This document shows positions 34,907 to 43,798 of a DNA stretch of 64,000 nucleotides, piece after piece. Position 1 is the stretch's first letter. Each line of letters starts with the position of its first letter. The translations under genes were made by a program, and so were the position numbers. Source of the DNA: UBA2779 sp965232615 (GTDB taxonomy: Bacteria; Spirochaetota; Spirochaetia; DSM-2461); assembly GCA_965232615.1 (NCBI GenBank), contig OZ246985.1, positions 682,001-746,000 of the forward strand, in the 5' to 3' direction. The notes under the pieces are model-generated. The model ran no database searches, was not told where the DNA came from, and saw nothing but the letters and a program-made list of their open reading frames with translations.

Positions 34907-35614
34907 CTATATGCCAAGGTATGCTTCTTTGACCTTGTCGTCAGCCATAAGGGCTTCTGAAGTATCTGTTTTCACAATGATGCCATTTTGAAGAACATAA
35001 CCCCGGTGTGCTATTCTGAGGGCCATGTTGGCATTTTGCTCTACCAGAAAAATGGTTGTGCCCTGTTCCATGTTAATTCGTGTTATTATCTCGAATATCT
35101 GCTGGACAATGAGAGGGGCCAATCCAAGGGATGGTTCATCGAGAAGAAGTATTCTGGGTTTCGCCATAAGGGCACGGCTGATGGCGAGCATCTGCTGTTC
35201 GCCTCCAGAAAGTGTTCCTCCAGTTTGATGCCGCCGTTCTGAAAGAATTGGAAATAATTCGAATACATATTCCAGGTCGATTTTGATTTCATCCCTGTCC
35301 CTTCTCAGGTAGGCACCCATATCGAGGTTTTCAAAAACTGTAAGCTGGGGGAAAATTCTCCGACCTTCCGGTACCTGGCTCATTCCGAATTTCACGATTT
35401 CATGGGATGACAACGGGGTAATATCCCTGCCTTCCAGAAAAATAGATCCGGTTGATGGCTTCACAATTCCGCAGATGGACATGAGTGTGGTGGATTTCCC
35501 GGCACCATTGGCTCCGATCAGGGTAATAATCTCACCTTTTTCCACTTCAAGGCTTATTCCCTTAAGAGCTTGAATACCACCATAGCAGGTGTGGATATTA
35601 TCAACTTTCAGCAT
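34907..35614 (-). CDS. livF: Branched-chain amino acid ABC transporter ATP-binding protein LivF
   Basis: This 235-residue ATPase has Walker A GANGAGKST, signature LSGGEQQM and Walker B RILLLDEPS. It pairs with LivG to power uptake of leucine, isoleucine, valine or related amino acids through LivHM. It starts one base after the livG stop and is followed by metH. Confidence 0.9.
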   Translation of the reverse strand: MLKVDNIHTCYGGIQALKGISLEVEKGEIITLIGANGAGKSTTLMSICGIVKPSTGSIFLEGRDITPLSSHEIVKFGMSQVPEGRRIFPQLTVFENLDMGAYLRRDRDEIKIDLEYVFELFPILSERRHQTGGTLSGGEQQMLAISRALMAKPRILLLDEPSLGLAPLIVQQIFEIITRINMEQGTTIFLVEQNANMALRIAHRGYVLQNGIIVKTDTSEALMADDKVKEAYLGI

Positions 35615-35615
35615 C

Positions 35616-36395
35616 TCACTCTCCCAAATATGCTTTGATTACAGCCGGATTAACCTTCACTTCTTCAGGTCCTCCTTCTGCAATCAGTTTTCCGTAATCC
35701 AGCACATAGATTCTTTCAGAAAGACTCATCACCAGACTCATATCATGCTCAATGAGGAGAATTGTTGTTTTCTCACTATCACGAATCCGTGTAATGGTTT
35801 CATCCAGTTCCCTGGTTTCCTGGGGATTCATTCCTGCCGCTGGTTCATCCAGGAGTAAAAGCTGTGGTTCAGTGGCCAGAGCTCTGGCGATCTCTAAAAG
35901 ACGCTGTGCTCCGTACGGCAGGCAGGATGCTATTTTGTTTGCATACTTCTCCAGACCAAGCTTTTTAAGTATCTCAACAGAATCATCAATAACCTGTTTT
36001 TCTTCTTCCCGAGTGGCCTTGTTGCGTAATATTGCTCCTAAAAGACCAGCTCTGAGTTTTGAATGCCGACCAATCATTACGTTTTCAAGAGCTGTCATTG
36101 ATGAGAAAAGTCTGATATTTTGAAACGTACGGGCAAGTCCCAGTTCCGCTATCTTATTCGGTTTCATGCCATTGATTTTCTTCTTATCACCATCACCTGA
36201 GGAAACAGTTATTTGTCCATTCGATGGGGTATACACGCCAGTGACACAATTGAACAGAGTTGTTTTTCCTGCCCCATTTGGGCCGATGAGAGCGACTATT
36301 TCCCCATCGTCAATGTGCATATTCACATGGTCAACAGCTCTCAGACCTCCAAACACCATGGAGAAATCATTGATGTTCAATATGGTGCGGCTCAC
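35616..36395 (-). CDS. livG: Branched-chain amino acid ABC transporter ATP-binding protein LivG
   Basis: This 259-residue ATPase has Walker A GPNGAGKTT, a signature region altered to LPYGAQRLLEIARAL (typical of LivG), and Walker B LLLLDEPAAGMNP. It starts with GTG at 36395 in a 4-bp overlap with livM. Confidence 0.9.
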   Translation of the reverse strand: MSRTILNINDFSMVFGGLRAVDHVNMHIDDGEIVALIGPNGAGKTTLFNCVTGVYTPSNGQITVSSGDGDKKKINGMKPNKIAELGLARTFQNIRLFSSMTALENVMIGRHSKLRAGLLGAILRNKATREEEKQVIDDSVEILKKLGLEKYANKIASCLPYGAQRLLEIARALATEPQLLLLDEPAAGMNPQETRELDETITRIRDSEKTTILLIEHDMSLVMSLSERIYVLDYGKLIAEGGPEEVKVNPAVIKAYLGE

Positions 36396-37612
36396 AGTGA
36401 TTCCTTAACTATATATCGCTTTCGGACGCGGGGAATTATTCCCTGAGGTCTGAATACAGACATCACAACCAGGGCCACACCAAACATCATCATCCGGTAA
36501 TCAGCAAGAAACCGAAAATACTCAGGTATCAGGGTTACAATGAGGGCTCCAAGGAAAACTCCTGGTATGGAACCTGTTCCCCCAAGAACGACGGCAACGA
36601 GTATCATCACAGATTCCATGAGAGTGAAACTCCCAGGGTTGATATACGTTGTTTTACTCGCAAGAATAACACCTATAAGTCCAGCCCATATCGCACCCAG
36701 TGCAAATGTAACTAGCTTGGTACGCGCAAGATCAATCCCGATGGACTGAGCTGCGATATCATCTTCCTTCATCGCTTCAAGTGCCCTCCCGATGCGGGAA
36801 TCCTCAAGGCGCCGTATTACAAATATGGTCAGAATCACCATAAGGATGGAAATGTAATAGAGATATGCGGTAGCTCCCTGAAGTGAGAGTTTGACAAAGA
36901 ATCCTGGCCGTGGAATCCTGGCAATGCCCTCAGGGCCTTTGGTAAATCCAGATAGGTTTTCCAGGAATAACCGGACAATTTCCCCAAACGCAAGGGTAAC
37001 AATGGCAAGATAATCCCCTCGAAGCCGCAGGACAGGGATACCGATAAGTAAACCGAACACCATACCTGACACAGCCCCCAGAGGCAGGGCGCCCCAGAAC
37101 GGAAATCCCCAATAGAGGTATAGAAGTCCGTAATTATAAGCACCAACAGCATAGAATGCGGCATAGCCCAAATGCAAAAGTCCCCCATACCCAATAACTA
37201 TATTCAGACCCAGGCCAAGGATTACAAACATCAGGGCACTGGTCATTATACCTACCTGATAAAAACTCACCATGAATGGAAAGAGAATAACCAATAGACC
37301 CAGTGTAACGAAGGAGAACATGGACACCTTTTTCCGGGCGAACAATTTCCTCAGTCCAGTATTTGCCAGACTGGAATCAATATCATTATTGTGAGTTCCT
37401 CCCCTCTCTTTCCGGTCAAGGAAGAAATCCCATATCAGAGAAAAAACAAATGTTCCTGTACCAACATAGAGTAGGTTCATCCATCGCCATTTTATGGTCG
37501 AATTCACAGTATTAACTTTGATCACCATGATGGGAAAGGTGAGAACCATCAGCCAGACTGCACTGAGAATCGATTTTCGGAAGTTCTTCATTATTTTTTC
37601 CACAATGCTCAA
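36392..37612 (-). CDS. livM: Branched-chain amino acid ABC transporter permease LivM
   Basis: This permease of up to 406 residues has about ten membrane segments. The conserved LivM blocks GLGLNIVIGYGGLLHLGYAAFY and GGTGSIPGVFLGA are visible. The first 100 residues form an extra membrane and linker region longer than in E. coli LivM-core proteins. The start is TTG 37612 in a TTGA overlap with livH; ATG 37591 is an alternative. Confidence 0.85.
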   Translation of the reverse strand: MSIVEKIMKNFRKSILSAVWLMVLTFPIMVIKVNTVNSTIKWRWMNLLYVGTGTFVFSLIWDFFLDRKERGGTHNNDIDSSLANTGLRKLFARKKVSMFSFVTLGLLVILFPFMVSFYQVGIMTSALMFVILGLGLNIVIGYGGLLHLGYAAFYAVGAYNYGLLYLYWGFPFWGALPLGAVSGMVFGLLIGIPVLRLRGDYLAIVTLAFGEIVRLFLENLSGFTKGPEGIARIPRPGFFVKLSLQGATAYLYYISILMVILTIFVIRRLEDSRIGRALEAMKEDDIAAQSIGIDLARTKLVTFALGAIWAGLIGVILASKTTYINPGSFTLMESVMILVAVVLGGTGSIPGVFLGALIVTLIPEYFRFLADYRMMMFGVALVVMSVFRPQGIIPRVRKRYIVKESL

Positions 37613-38514
37613 ACCTTCTCCATTTTATCCCGACCGACTAATCCGGATGGTTTGAAGACCAAAATGAGGATGAGTATAATGAAGGCGAAGGCATTCTCAT
37701 ACGCGCTGGATATGTAACCGGCACCAAAACTTTCTGTCATCCCAAGCACGAAGCTGCCCAGTACGGCTCCCGGGATACTACCGATTCCACCGAGCACAGC
37801 AGCAACAAAAGCCTTGATTCCTGCCAGAAAACCTATGTAAAAATTGATTTGTCCCATGTGGTTGGCAACAAGTACCCCACCAATAGCCGCCGTAGCTGAG
37901 CCGATGGCGAAGGTAACAGTGATGACTTTGTTAATATCAATACCCACGAGTTGGGCCATTACCTTGTCCTGGGATGTGGCTCTCATGGCCTTCCCAATGC
38001 GTGTAAATCTTATCAGGACAGTAAGAAGAACCATGACAACAACGGTGGAAACCAGTATAACCAGTTGGGTTGTTGATATCAGGGATTTCCCCCTGACGAG
38101 GAAGGAGAGATCAGGAATCAAAGACCGAAAGGGCAGAAAATCTGAAGTTTGGGCCATTCTGACATAGTTCTGGAGGATGAGAGACATACCGATGGCACTG
38201 ATCAGAGCGGAGAGTCTTGGAGCATTTCTCAGGGGCTTGTAGGCAATTCTTTCCATAGTTATCCCATAGCCAACTGAAAAAAACACGGCTGCCAGAAGGG
38301 AAATTGCCAAAATGAGAAGCGGAGACAACGTTGTCATGATTTGTAGAACAGCATTTATGATCAGAGCTGTGAATGCTCCAATCATGTAGATTTCTCCATG
38401 AGCAAAGTTAATCAATTTAATGATGCCATATACCATGGTATAGCCTAAGGCAATCAAGGCGTAAATACTGCCTTTGGTTAGTCCTGCCAATGCAAGCTGC
38501 AGGAAATACTTCAA
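37609..38514 (-). CDS. livH: Branched-chain amino acid ABC transporter permease LivH
   Basis: This 301-residue inner-membrane permease has family blocks GSIYALIALGYTMVYGIIKLINFAHGE (abbreviated here as ALGYTMVYG and INFAHGE) and AAVLGGIGSIPGAVLG. The start codon is TTG at 38514, supported by AAGGAG 7 bases upstream. It heads the livHMGF-metH group. livK lies 5.3 kb upstream, beyond an island. Confidence 0.9.
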   Translation of the reverse strand: MKYFLQLALAGLTKGSIYALIALGYTMVYGIIKLINFAHGEIYMIGAFTALIINAVLQIMTTLSPLLILAISLLAAVFFSVGYGITMERIAYKPLRNAPRLSALISAIGMSLILQNYVRMAQTSDFLPFRSLIPDLSFLVRGKSLISTTQLVILVSTVVVMVLLTVLIRFTRIGKAMRATSQDKVMAQLVGIDINKVITVTFAIGSATAAIGGVLVANHMGQINFYIGFLAGIKAFVAAVLGGIGSIPGAVLGSFVLGMTESFGAGYISSAYENAFAFIILILILVFKPSGLVGRDKMEKV

Positions 38515-38570
38515 GAAAATCTCCTTAATAGAACAGGTTTTATGCTCTAGATGTTGTTAGAGTCTGTACC

Positions 38571-38599
38571 AGTATGATAGATGTAGTATTCAAGTTCAA
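38571..38599 (-). promoter_or_regulatory. Candidate promoter of livHMGF-metH
   Basis: On the minus strand TTGAAC, a 17-bp spacer and CATACT lie 57-85 bp before livH. A repeat end begins just upstream at 38610, so the operon may keep its own promoter despite the island. Confidence 0.45.
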
Positions 38600-38609
38600 G
38601 TCTCCTGAA

Positions 38610-38628
38610 GGGCACCTCTAAAAAACGG
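38610..38628 (+). repeat. Solo end of mobile repeat family, island border (copy H)
   Basis: GGGCACCTCTAAAAAAC appears once, then unrelated sequence follows. It marks the left border of the 38.6-43.8 kb insertion; the right border also carries a truncated copy. Confidence 0.65.
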
Positions 38629-38682
38629 TAACTTGTCAAGTTAACTGTCCACTTTTTCATGAAACTCATGCTCTCTTATACC

Positions 38683-38801
38683 TCAAGCTATCCGATGAAT
38701 TCCGATAGCCTCATTGGCCGACTTACCACCCAGTATCCGCCGTGGGTAGTTGTTCACCCAATCCTGTATCATTTTTATATCCTTCTTGCTGTAACGGCCA
38801 A
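38683..38801 (-). mobile_element. IS30-family transposase, C-terminal fragment
   Basis: The minus strand reads GRYSKKDIKMIQDWVNNYPR, then RILGGKSANEAIGIHRIA and stop. This is the usual IS30 C-terminus (the RKILGYKTP-like motif). It joins the 3' part of the integron integrase gene at about 38805, which explains why that gene is cut short. Confidence 0.65.
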
Positions 38802-39488
38802 TATCACAACTTTTAGGTATGAATCGCCGTATTTGGCGGTTGGGTATTTCCGCTCAAGCGGATATGGTAACTCAACTTCTCCATACCCCCTCCTAGAAAA
38901 CTCTTTATGTAGCGCGTTGATTTTTCTCAGATGATTCGTCAGTTCCGGTATCACCGATTCCGGCAATACCGTTATCCGGTCCTTGAAGCCTTTACCGTCA
39001 CGGACAATAATCTGATGCTGCTCAAAATCGATGTCTTTGACGCGAAGTCGGTGACATTCCATTAGTCGTAGACCGCTTCCGTATAGAAGCGTTGCCATGA
39101 TTGCCGGAGTACCTGAAAGGAAGGCTAGGATTTTCTCCACCTCTGATCGAGTAAGTACCACCGGCAGTCTTTTGGGTCTTCTGGCTCTGACCGCATCAAT
39201 TGAGCCAGGTTCTTTTTGTATTACCTGCTTATACAGAAACACAAGCGCATTCAGCGCCTGGTTTTGCGTGGATGCACTGACATGTTCCTGTTGGGCAAGA
39301 TGACTTAAAAAAGCACGTACTTCGCTTGTTCCCATAGTTCCAGGATGCTTTTTCTGGTGGAAGTAGATGAAGCGCCGGACCCAGTACACGTAGGATTTTT
39401 CCGTGCGGTAGGCATAGTGCTTCACTCGTAGCGCAGCGCGAAGCTGATCCAGCAATTTGGGGCTTTGAAGAGTGGCTCGGTCATTCAT
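38775..39488 (-). pseudogene. intI: Integron integrase, C-terminally truncated
   Basis: The tyrosine recombinase frame begins at ATG 39488 and shows IntI blocks: LRVKHYAYRTEKSYVYWVRR, STQNQALNALVFLYKQV, RPKRLPVVLTRSEVEKIL, LYGSGLRLMECHRLRVKDID (carrying the first catalytic Arg) and VRDGKGFKD. It enters the IntI-specific extra segment (YGEVELPYPLERKYPTA) and then diverges into IS30 sequence. About 80 residues, including the HxxR and the catalytic Tyr, are missing, so it cannot recombine. It diverges from the two cassettes to its right, the normal integron layout. Confidence 0.85.
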
Positions 39489-39720
39489 ATGTAATAGTAA
39501 ACGAGGAGAATCCGGCAATTGATTCAATATACCGACAGAAATGGAGTATTTTCGCCAATAAACTTGCAGATGAGCGGCAATCGGTGTACTATACCGGCAG
39601 ATTTGCAGGATAGTAGGGAGAATCACCGGAATTCTACAGGATAGCACCGCTGATTTACATGCTATATTCGGATATGGAGTATTGAAGGAAGCTATATTCG
39701 ATATTGCAGTACACGCAGTC

Positions 39721-39727
39721 GTTCGAC
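39721..39727 (+). other. Integron attI/first cassette junction
   Basis: GTTCGAC fits the GTTRRRY-type core. Its complement GTCGAAC is the R'' box at the end of the first cassette (40219-40225), as expected for a cassette inserted here. The 230 bp between this point and the integrase start are the attI region; I see no gene in them. Confidence 0.65.
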
Positions 39728-39747
39728 ATGACGAGAAGGGAGGAGAC

Positions 39748-40215
39748 ATGAATCCAATTATTATCGCCGCTGTGGCCCAAGTGGTCTCTGCGATCATTCT
39801 CGTGGCCACCGCTTTCATCCTGTGGGTCCAGATTAGAGAGACTCGTAGGGCAACATACGCCTCAACCTTCAAGGCAGTGTATGACATGCTGCAGGACGAG
39901 AGTAAGCGGGAGGACCGCGGATTCGTTTTGGGGGAGCTCGGAGTAAAGGATTTCAGTAGCTGGACACCGGATGAGAAGAAGCGAGCGGAGAAGGTCTGTC
40001 ACAGTTACGATGCCCTGGGGATCATCTGCAAAAATCGCTTGCTCCCCGCACACCTCGTTACCGACAGTTGGGGCGACTCGCTCCGTCGTTGCTGGATAAT
40101 TCTGGCGCCACTAGTAAGCGAATACAGGACATCTCGGAATGCCAAGGAGTTCTGGGACGATTTTGAGTGGCTTGCAAGAGAGGCAGAGAAGTACCAGCAG
40201 AAAGTCCACAGTTAA
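39748..40215 (+). CDS. Integron cassette 1 protein, membrane-anchored, unknown function
   Basis: This 155-residue protein has one N-terminal membrane helix (residues about 4-24) followed by a soluble helical part starting IRETRRATYASTFKAVYDML. The layout resembles DUF4760-like proteins found in mobile DNA; function unknown. GGGAGGAG precedes ATG 39748 by about 3 bases. It fills cassette 1 (39722-40283). Confidence 0.6.
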   Translation: MNPIIIAAVAQVVSAIILVATAFILWVQIRETRRATYASTFKAVYDMLQDESKREDRGFVLGELGVKDFSSWTPDEKKRAEKVCHSYDALGIICKNRLLPAHLVTDSWGDSLRRCWIILAPLVSEYRTSRNAKEFWDDFEWLAREAEKYQQKVHS

Positions 40216-40218
40216 AAT

Positions 40219-40289
40219 GTCGAACCAATGGATGCACTTGACGGCTATTCCGCTGGGCTCCATAGCCGCAAGTGATCCTGTCGTTAGGG
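40219..40289 (+). other. attC site of cassette 1
   Basis: R'' GTCGAAC (40219-40225) and R' GTTAGGG (40283-40289). Between them GGATGCACTTGACGGCTAT can fold with ATAGCCGCAAGTGATCC, leaving one unpaired G and one unpaired A on the same strand. Such extrahelical bases are the hallmark of attC sites. Length 71 bp. Confidence 0.85.
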
Positions 40290-40305
40290 AGATAGGAAGG
40301 ACACC

Positions 40306-41184
40306 ATGAATGTTCATCGCTTCATTATCAATGCGTACCCAACAGAAGATCATCCCAAATTTCACGTTTGGCAGAAGGCCACTATAGTGATATTTGCAGC
40401 AAACTCTGATCCATATATAGCTGAACAAAATGCTCTCGATGAACTGAAACACCGAAATTGGGTTCCAGAAGAAATTGCGCATAGAGACACATTAATTCGA
40501 GAATTAGTTCAAGAACAAGGAGGCGGAGTATGGGATGCTTATGTACAAGCTGAGCAAGGAGAACTGTTCTGGCTTGAGGATTTTGAAAGCTTGCCTTTGT
40601 GCAAAAAAGGAGAGGAACTATGGGGAACCGGCCCGAAACTCACCGAAGCGTTTGTAGACAAATTAATAACAGACTATTACTATTACTTAAAAGGACTTGA
40701 TGAAAAGATTAAGAGTTTTAAAACATTATCAACAAAGGATTGGCATTGGTATTCTTGGAAAGGTTTTTTTGCAACTGTTCAAAATGAAATAGGCGGAGAA
40801 TGGGATTACGTGCCTAATGCTTCCGGAGGATTCTTAGGTTTATGGTGGCACTGGAACTATAAAAATTTGGATGGCAAAAAATTTAAATTTTATCTGCAAC
40901 TGGAATACAGCAAACTGATTTTTAAGTTGTATGCATACAAACCTGATTTCCGCAGTGAAATAAGGGATTACTACAGAAGCAGGCTGTATCCTATTGCAAA
41001 AGCACAAGGTATTGATATCCATCAGTATGGCAGAATTGGACAAAACATGGGGGTAGCCAAATTGAAGGACGACTACAGAATCAAAAATGAGAACGGTTTG
41101 ATAGACATATCTTCAACCATTGAAAATCTGAGAAAAATGGAAAAACTTATCAGCTTAGTGGCAAGTGATATTGACAAACAATGA
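40306..41184 (+). CDS. Integron cassette 2 protein, unknown (possible PD-(D/E)XK relative)
   Basis: This 292-residue protein is made from ATG 40306 with GGAAGG upstream. The N-terminal part is not recognised. The C-terminal half (from about residue 150: WKGFFATVQNEIGG, LWWHWNYKNLDGKKFKFYLQLEY, FRSEIRDYYR, MGVAKLKDDYRI) resembles the C-terminal part of some PD-(D/E)XK-superfamily proteins, though I cannot place the nuclease residues. It fills cassette 2 (40284-41263) and is more A/T-rich than the chromosome backbone, as is common for cassette genes. Confidence 0.55.
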   Translation: MNVHRFIINAYPTEDHPKFHVWQKATIVIFAANSDPYIAEQNALDELKHRNWVPEEIAHRDTLIRELVQEQGGGVWDAYVQAEQGELFWLEDFESLPLCKKGEELWGTGPKLTEAFVDKLITDYYYYLKGLDEKIKSFKTLSTKDWHWYSWKGFFATVQNEIGGEWDYVPNASGGFLGLWWHWNYKNLDGKKFKFYLQLEYSKLIFKLYAYKPDFRSEIRDYYRSRLYPIAKAQGIDIHQYGRIGQNMGVAKLKDDYRIKNENGLIDISSTIENLRKMEKLISLVASDIDKQ

Positions 41185-41187
41185 GCG

Positions 41188-41269
41188 CCATAACCCGGCA
41201 GTCCAGCGGACAAATGGGGGCTTCCGCTAGCGCTCCAGCCCCCATTTGCCGCTGACTTTTACGTTGTGC
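41188..41269 (+). other. attC site of cassette 2
   Basis: R'' CCATAAC (41188-41194) and R' GTTGTGC (41263-41269). The arms AGTCCAGCGGACAAATGGGG and CCCCATTTGCCGCTGACT pair, with one C and one A left unpaired. The cassette's own start (GTTAGGG) matches the complement of its R'' with one mismatch. Length 82 bp. Confidence 0.85.
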
Positions 41270-41371
41270 CTCCAGAAACTGACGCTTTTGCATACATCCT
41301 TAATCTATATTAGCACTTGACGATACGTATTGCTTAGCATAATATATATACGTACAATGAGGTGGCAAGAG

Positions 41372-41632
41372 ATGAATAAAAAGCTAACGCTACTACTTGA
41401 TGAGAAGATAATAAATCGCGCAAAGGTTTATGTCAATAAAAACCATGAGTCATTGTCCGGAATGGTAGCTAAATATTTCACCTATCTATCAAGTAAAGAC
41501 TCGCTATCTGAAGAAAGGACGACATTTCCAGAGGATATCGAGCAGCTCATTGGCATTGTAAATGTACCGCCTGCGCTTGATGTAAAATCAGCGTACCGTG
41601 AACATCGAGCAGAAAAAGGTCTTCATGATTAA
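41372..41632 (+). CDS. Antitoxin-like protein (DUF6364 type)
   Basis: This 86-residue protein starts MNKKLTLLLDEKIINRAKVY and continues HESLSGMVAKYF, the ribbon-helix-helix-like pattern of antitoxins that pair with PIN toxins. Its stop overlaps the start of a PIN-domain frame by 8 bp, the usual layout. ATG 41372 follows GAGGTGG. The partner is broken, so the antitoxin is probably an orphan. It follows attC2 but no further attC is visible, so membership of a third cassette is unproven. Confidence 0.65.
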   Translation: MNKKLTLLLDEKIINRAKVYVNKNHESLSGMVAKYFTYLSSKDSLSEERTTFPEDIEQLIGIVNVPPALDVKSAYREHRAEKGLHD

Positions 41633-41848
41633 GGTCTTTATCGACTCCGATATTATCATCGATCTCCTCGCAAAACGGGAGCATTATCTGGCAGCCGCGG
41701 CATTGCTAGCGGTCGTACGAGAAAAAAAGTAAAAGCATATACCACACCCATTGTTTTGGCAAACGTAGATTACATAATCACAAAATATTCTAGACTGAAA
41801 TTTTTTTATCGCAAGACCACCATATCTCCATACAGAGAAAGCATTTAG
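41625..41848 (+). pseudogene. PIN-domain toxin, frameshifted in a poly-A run
   Basis: The first frame reads MIKVFIDSDIIIDLLAKREH (with the first PIN acidic residues) and stops after 35 codons. A one-base shift in the A-run at 41722-41728 restores EKKVKAYTTPIVLANVDYII. This is the middle of a PIN-domain ribonuclease, but the last acidic residues are missing. Either an old mutation, a sequencing slip or slippage could explain the shift. The C-terminus is lost regardless. Confidence 0.6.
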
Positions 41849-41885
41849 TCGATTTCCCAATGTTACGATACTGGGGACCTGGCGA

Positions 41886-42837
41886 CTACATACTGACCCC
41901 CAAAAGATTCAGGATTACTCTTTGATGGCTTACTGGTTCTGTAATCCGCGTGAAGGATGCGGATTCTTTACAATCAAATTCAATTGTGTTTTGGCAAATA
42001 GTCGCAAGACAATTTAACGCCGTTCGGAAACTATGGACGAGTTCTCCATCGTCTGTTTGTTTTGTTGATGCTTTCGCCAGGGCTTTACCAGATTTTTCCG
42101 CAGGAGAAACGATGGATTTCTTTTTCTTCTCCCTTTCAATGGCAGAAGCTTCATCTTTAAAGAGAATGGGAGCCATCCGTTTCCGCATTTCCCATTCAAC
42201 ATAGTAGGCAAGCATACAAACCAATATATGCGCCCGAACCCTGTCCTTCAGGCGGTGATAAACGGGCCGTAGCTTCAAGTCCACCAACTTCATGTAGCGA
42301 AATGCCTGTTCAACGTTGGAGAGCCGTTTGTACGCAAATACAACCTTTTCGTCAGAGAGTTCTTCCGGATTTCCCTGTCAATTCTCGCTTCAGTTAGCAT
42401 TCCTCGGTCACCGACCACAGTGATCCGTTCAAGACTGAAGCGATTTCGGAGTTTTTCAATCTGGCTGGAAACCGTCATCGGATCGGCTGTGTTGCCTTCA
42501 AAGACTTTAACCCCCACAGGACGTCCTTCTGAGTCACAAAAGAAGACCCACTTCAATTTGTAGCTTGCCCCTCTTAAAAAGTGGCCAGTTTCGATTGTGG
42601 ATTAAGAATACGTTGGGCAATAAGGGCGATAATCAAATTACGTTCGGGAGTTCGGCGGGAGGAAATTAACCGAGGGATATCAAGATCTTTCATAACCTTG
42701 AGGATGGCAACGGCATGACTTGGCAGTTTGGTTATATTAGCCAGAGTCTTTTTGACAACGCGGCCATTCTCTCGGTGGTCTTCCCGTAGCAGAATGCAGG
42801 GAGGCGAATTTCTGTTTGGTACTATTTGAATATACAT
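41886..42837 (-). pseudogene. IS1634-like transposase, internally deleted
   Basis: The minus strand reads an N-terminus (MYIQIVPNRNSPPCILLRED from 42837), then at about 42556 a central catalytic piece (CDSEGRPVGVKVFEGNTADP, TVVGDRGMLT), then from 42293 a C-terminal piece (LRPVYHRLKDRVRAHILVCM, LAYYVEWEMR). A large block between the first two pieces is gone and frames do not connect. The family is IS1634-like from the GNTADP and HILVCMLAY patterns. Confidence 0.7.
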
Positions 42838-43032
42838 GGGTATACTATGAATTATATCTATATAATTGTCAGTACAAAAATATAGAAAAGTGGCGATATT
42901 ACATGGGGCCGTTTTGAAGGAAAAACTAGCTCAACTTTTTTCTATATAAGTATTTATCCCGAAATTCCCTTAAAACTTCAGGCTAGAGGTTGCCAATAGA
43001 CAAAATAACTCTCATTACTTAGAGTCCATACC

Positions 43033-43476
43033 ATGTCAATATCAAACCAAATCATAAAAAAGCTGGTTGTTGGAACTCTCGCTGGTTTATTCATATTATA
43101 TGGAACGCAGGAGAGTATCGCCCGGGACTTCGGATTAAGAACTGTTGATGTTAGAAAGTTCGTTCAGCTCTGGGAGGAGAAGAATGTCAGAAACCAGGCA
43201 ATTCTTCTGGATGTAAGAACACAGAATGAATTCAGAGAAGGGCATGCCCCTGGAGCCCTCCAGATAGATTATTACAGGAAGAATTTCCAACAGCGTCTTG
43301 ATAAGCTGAATAAGAATAAAACCTATTTCATTTACTGCAAGTCAGGCCGTAGAAGCGGTCATACTCTGAGAATTATGGAATCTCTTGGATTCAGGGAAGT
43401 TTATAATCTTGCTGGTGGATGGTCCAGGCATCATGCCGTACTAAAAACGCTGAGGCCCCGGAATAATCAAGGCTGA
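43033..43476 (+). CDS. Periplasmic rhodanese-domain protein
   Basis: This 147-residue protein has an N-terminal hydrophobic signal segment (about 10-28) and one rhodanese domain. AILLDVRTQNEFREGHAPGA leads to the active-site loop CKSGRRS, whose Cys could carry a persulfide. It may move sulfur or act in envelope redox chemistry. It lies at the right end of the island between an IS remnant and a repeat copy. The 42838-43032 gap has no gene, only an isolated CTAGAGGTTGCC at 42983-42994. Confidence 0.75.
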   Translation: MSISNQIIKKLVVGTLAGLFILYGTQESIARDFGLRTVDVRKFVQLWEEKNVRNQAILLDVRTQNEFREGHAPGALQIDYYRKNFQQRLDKLNKNKTYFIYCKSGRRSGHTLRIMESLGFREVYNLAGGWSRHHAVLKTLRPRNNQG

Positions 43477-43492
43477 ACCTCGGATAACATGA

Positions 43493-43757
43493 GGGCACCT
43501 CTAAAAAACCCATTGAGTTCTTGACTCGATCTTTTCTGCCGCTACTGCGTTGTCAAAATGCTCACGTAAACAGGTGCGTACCGCAGGAGCAAAGCTCCGA
43601 GGAACGCACCGCCAACCGCTTAAGCTACGCTTAAACAGGTGCGTACCGCAGCAGGTGCGTACCGCAGCAGGTGCGTACCGCAGGAGCAAAGCTCCGAGGA
43701 ACGCACCGCCAAACGCTTAAGCTAGTTCCGCTTTTGTCGCCTTGCAGCAGGAAAAAA
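43493..43757. repeat. Mobile repeat family copy I, right end lost, island border
   Basis: It starts GGGCACCTCTAAAAAACCC and contains one full hairpin unit (GGAGC/GCTCC inner stem), two partial CAGGTGCGTACCGCAG repeats and another full unit. It ends without a terminal inverted repeat near 43757. It marks the right border of the island next to livK. Confidence 0.75.
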
Positions 43758-43798
43758 TTATTTAAAATCGTCTCGAAGTCTTGAAGTCCGACAGACTC

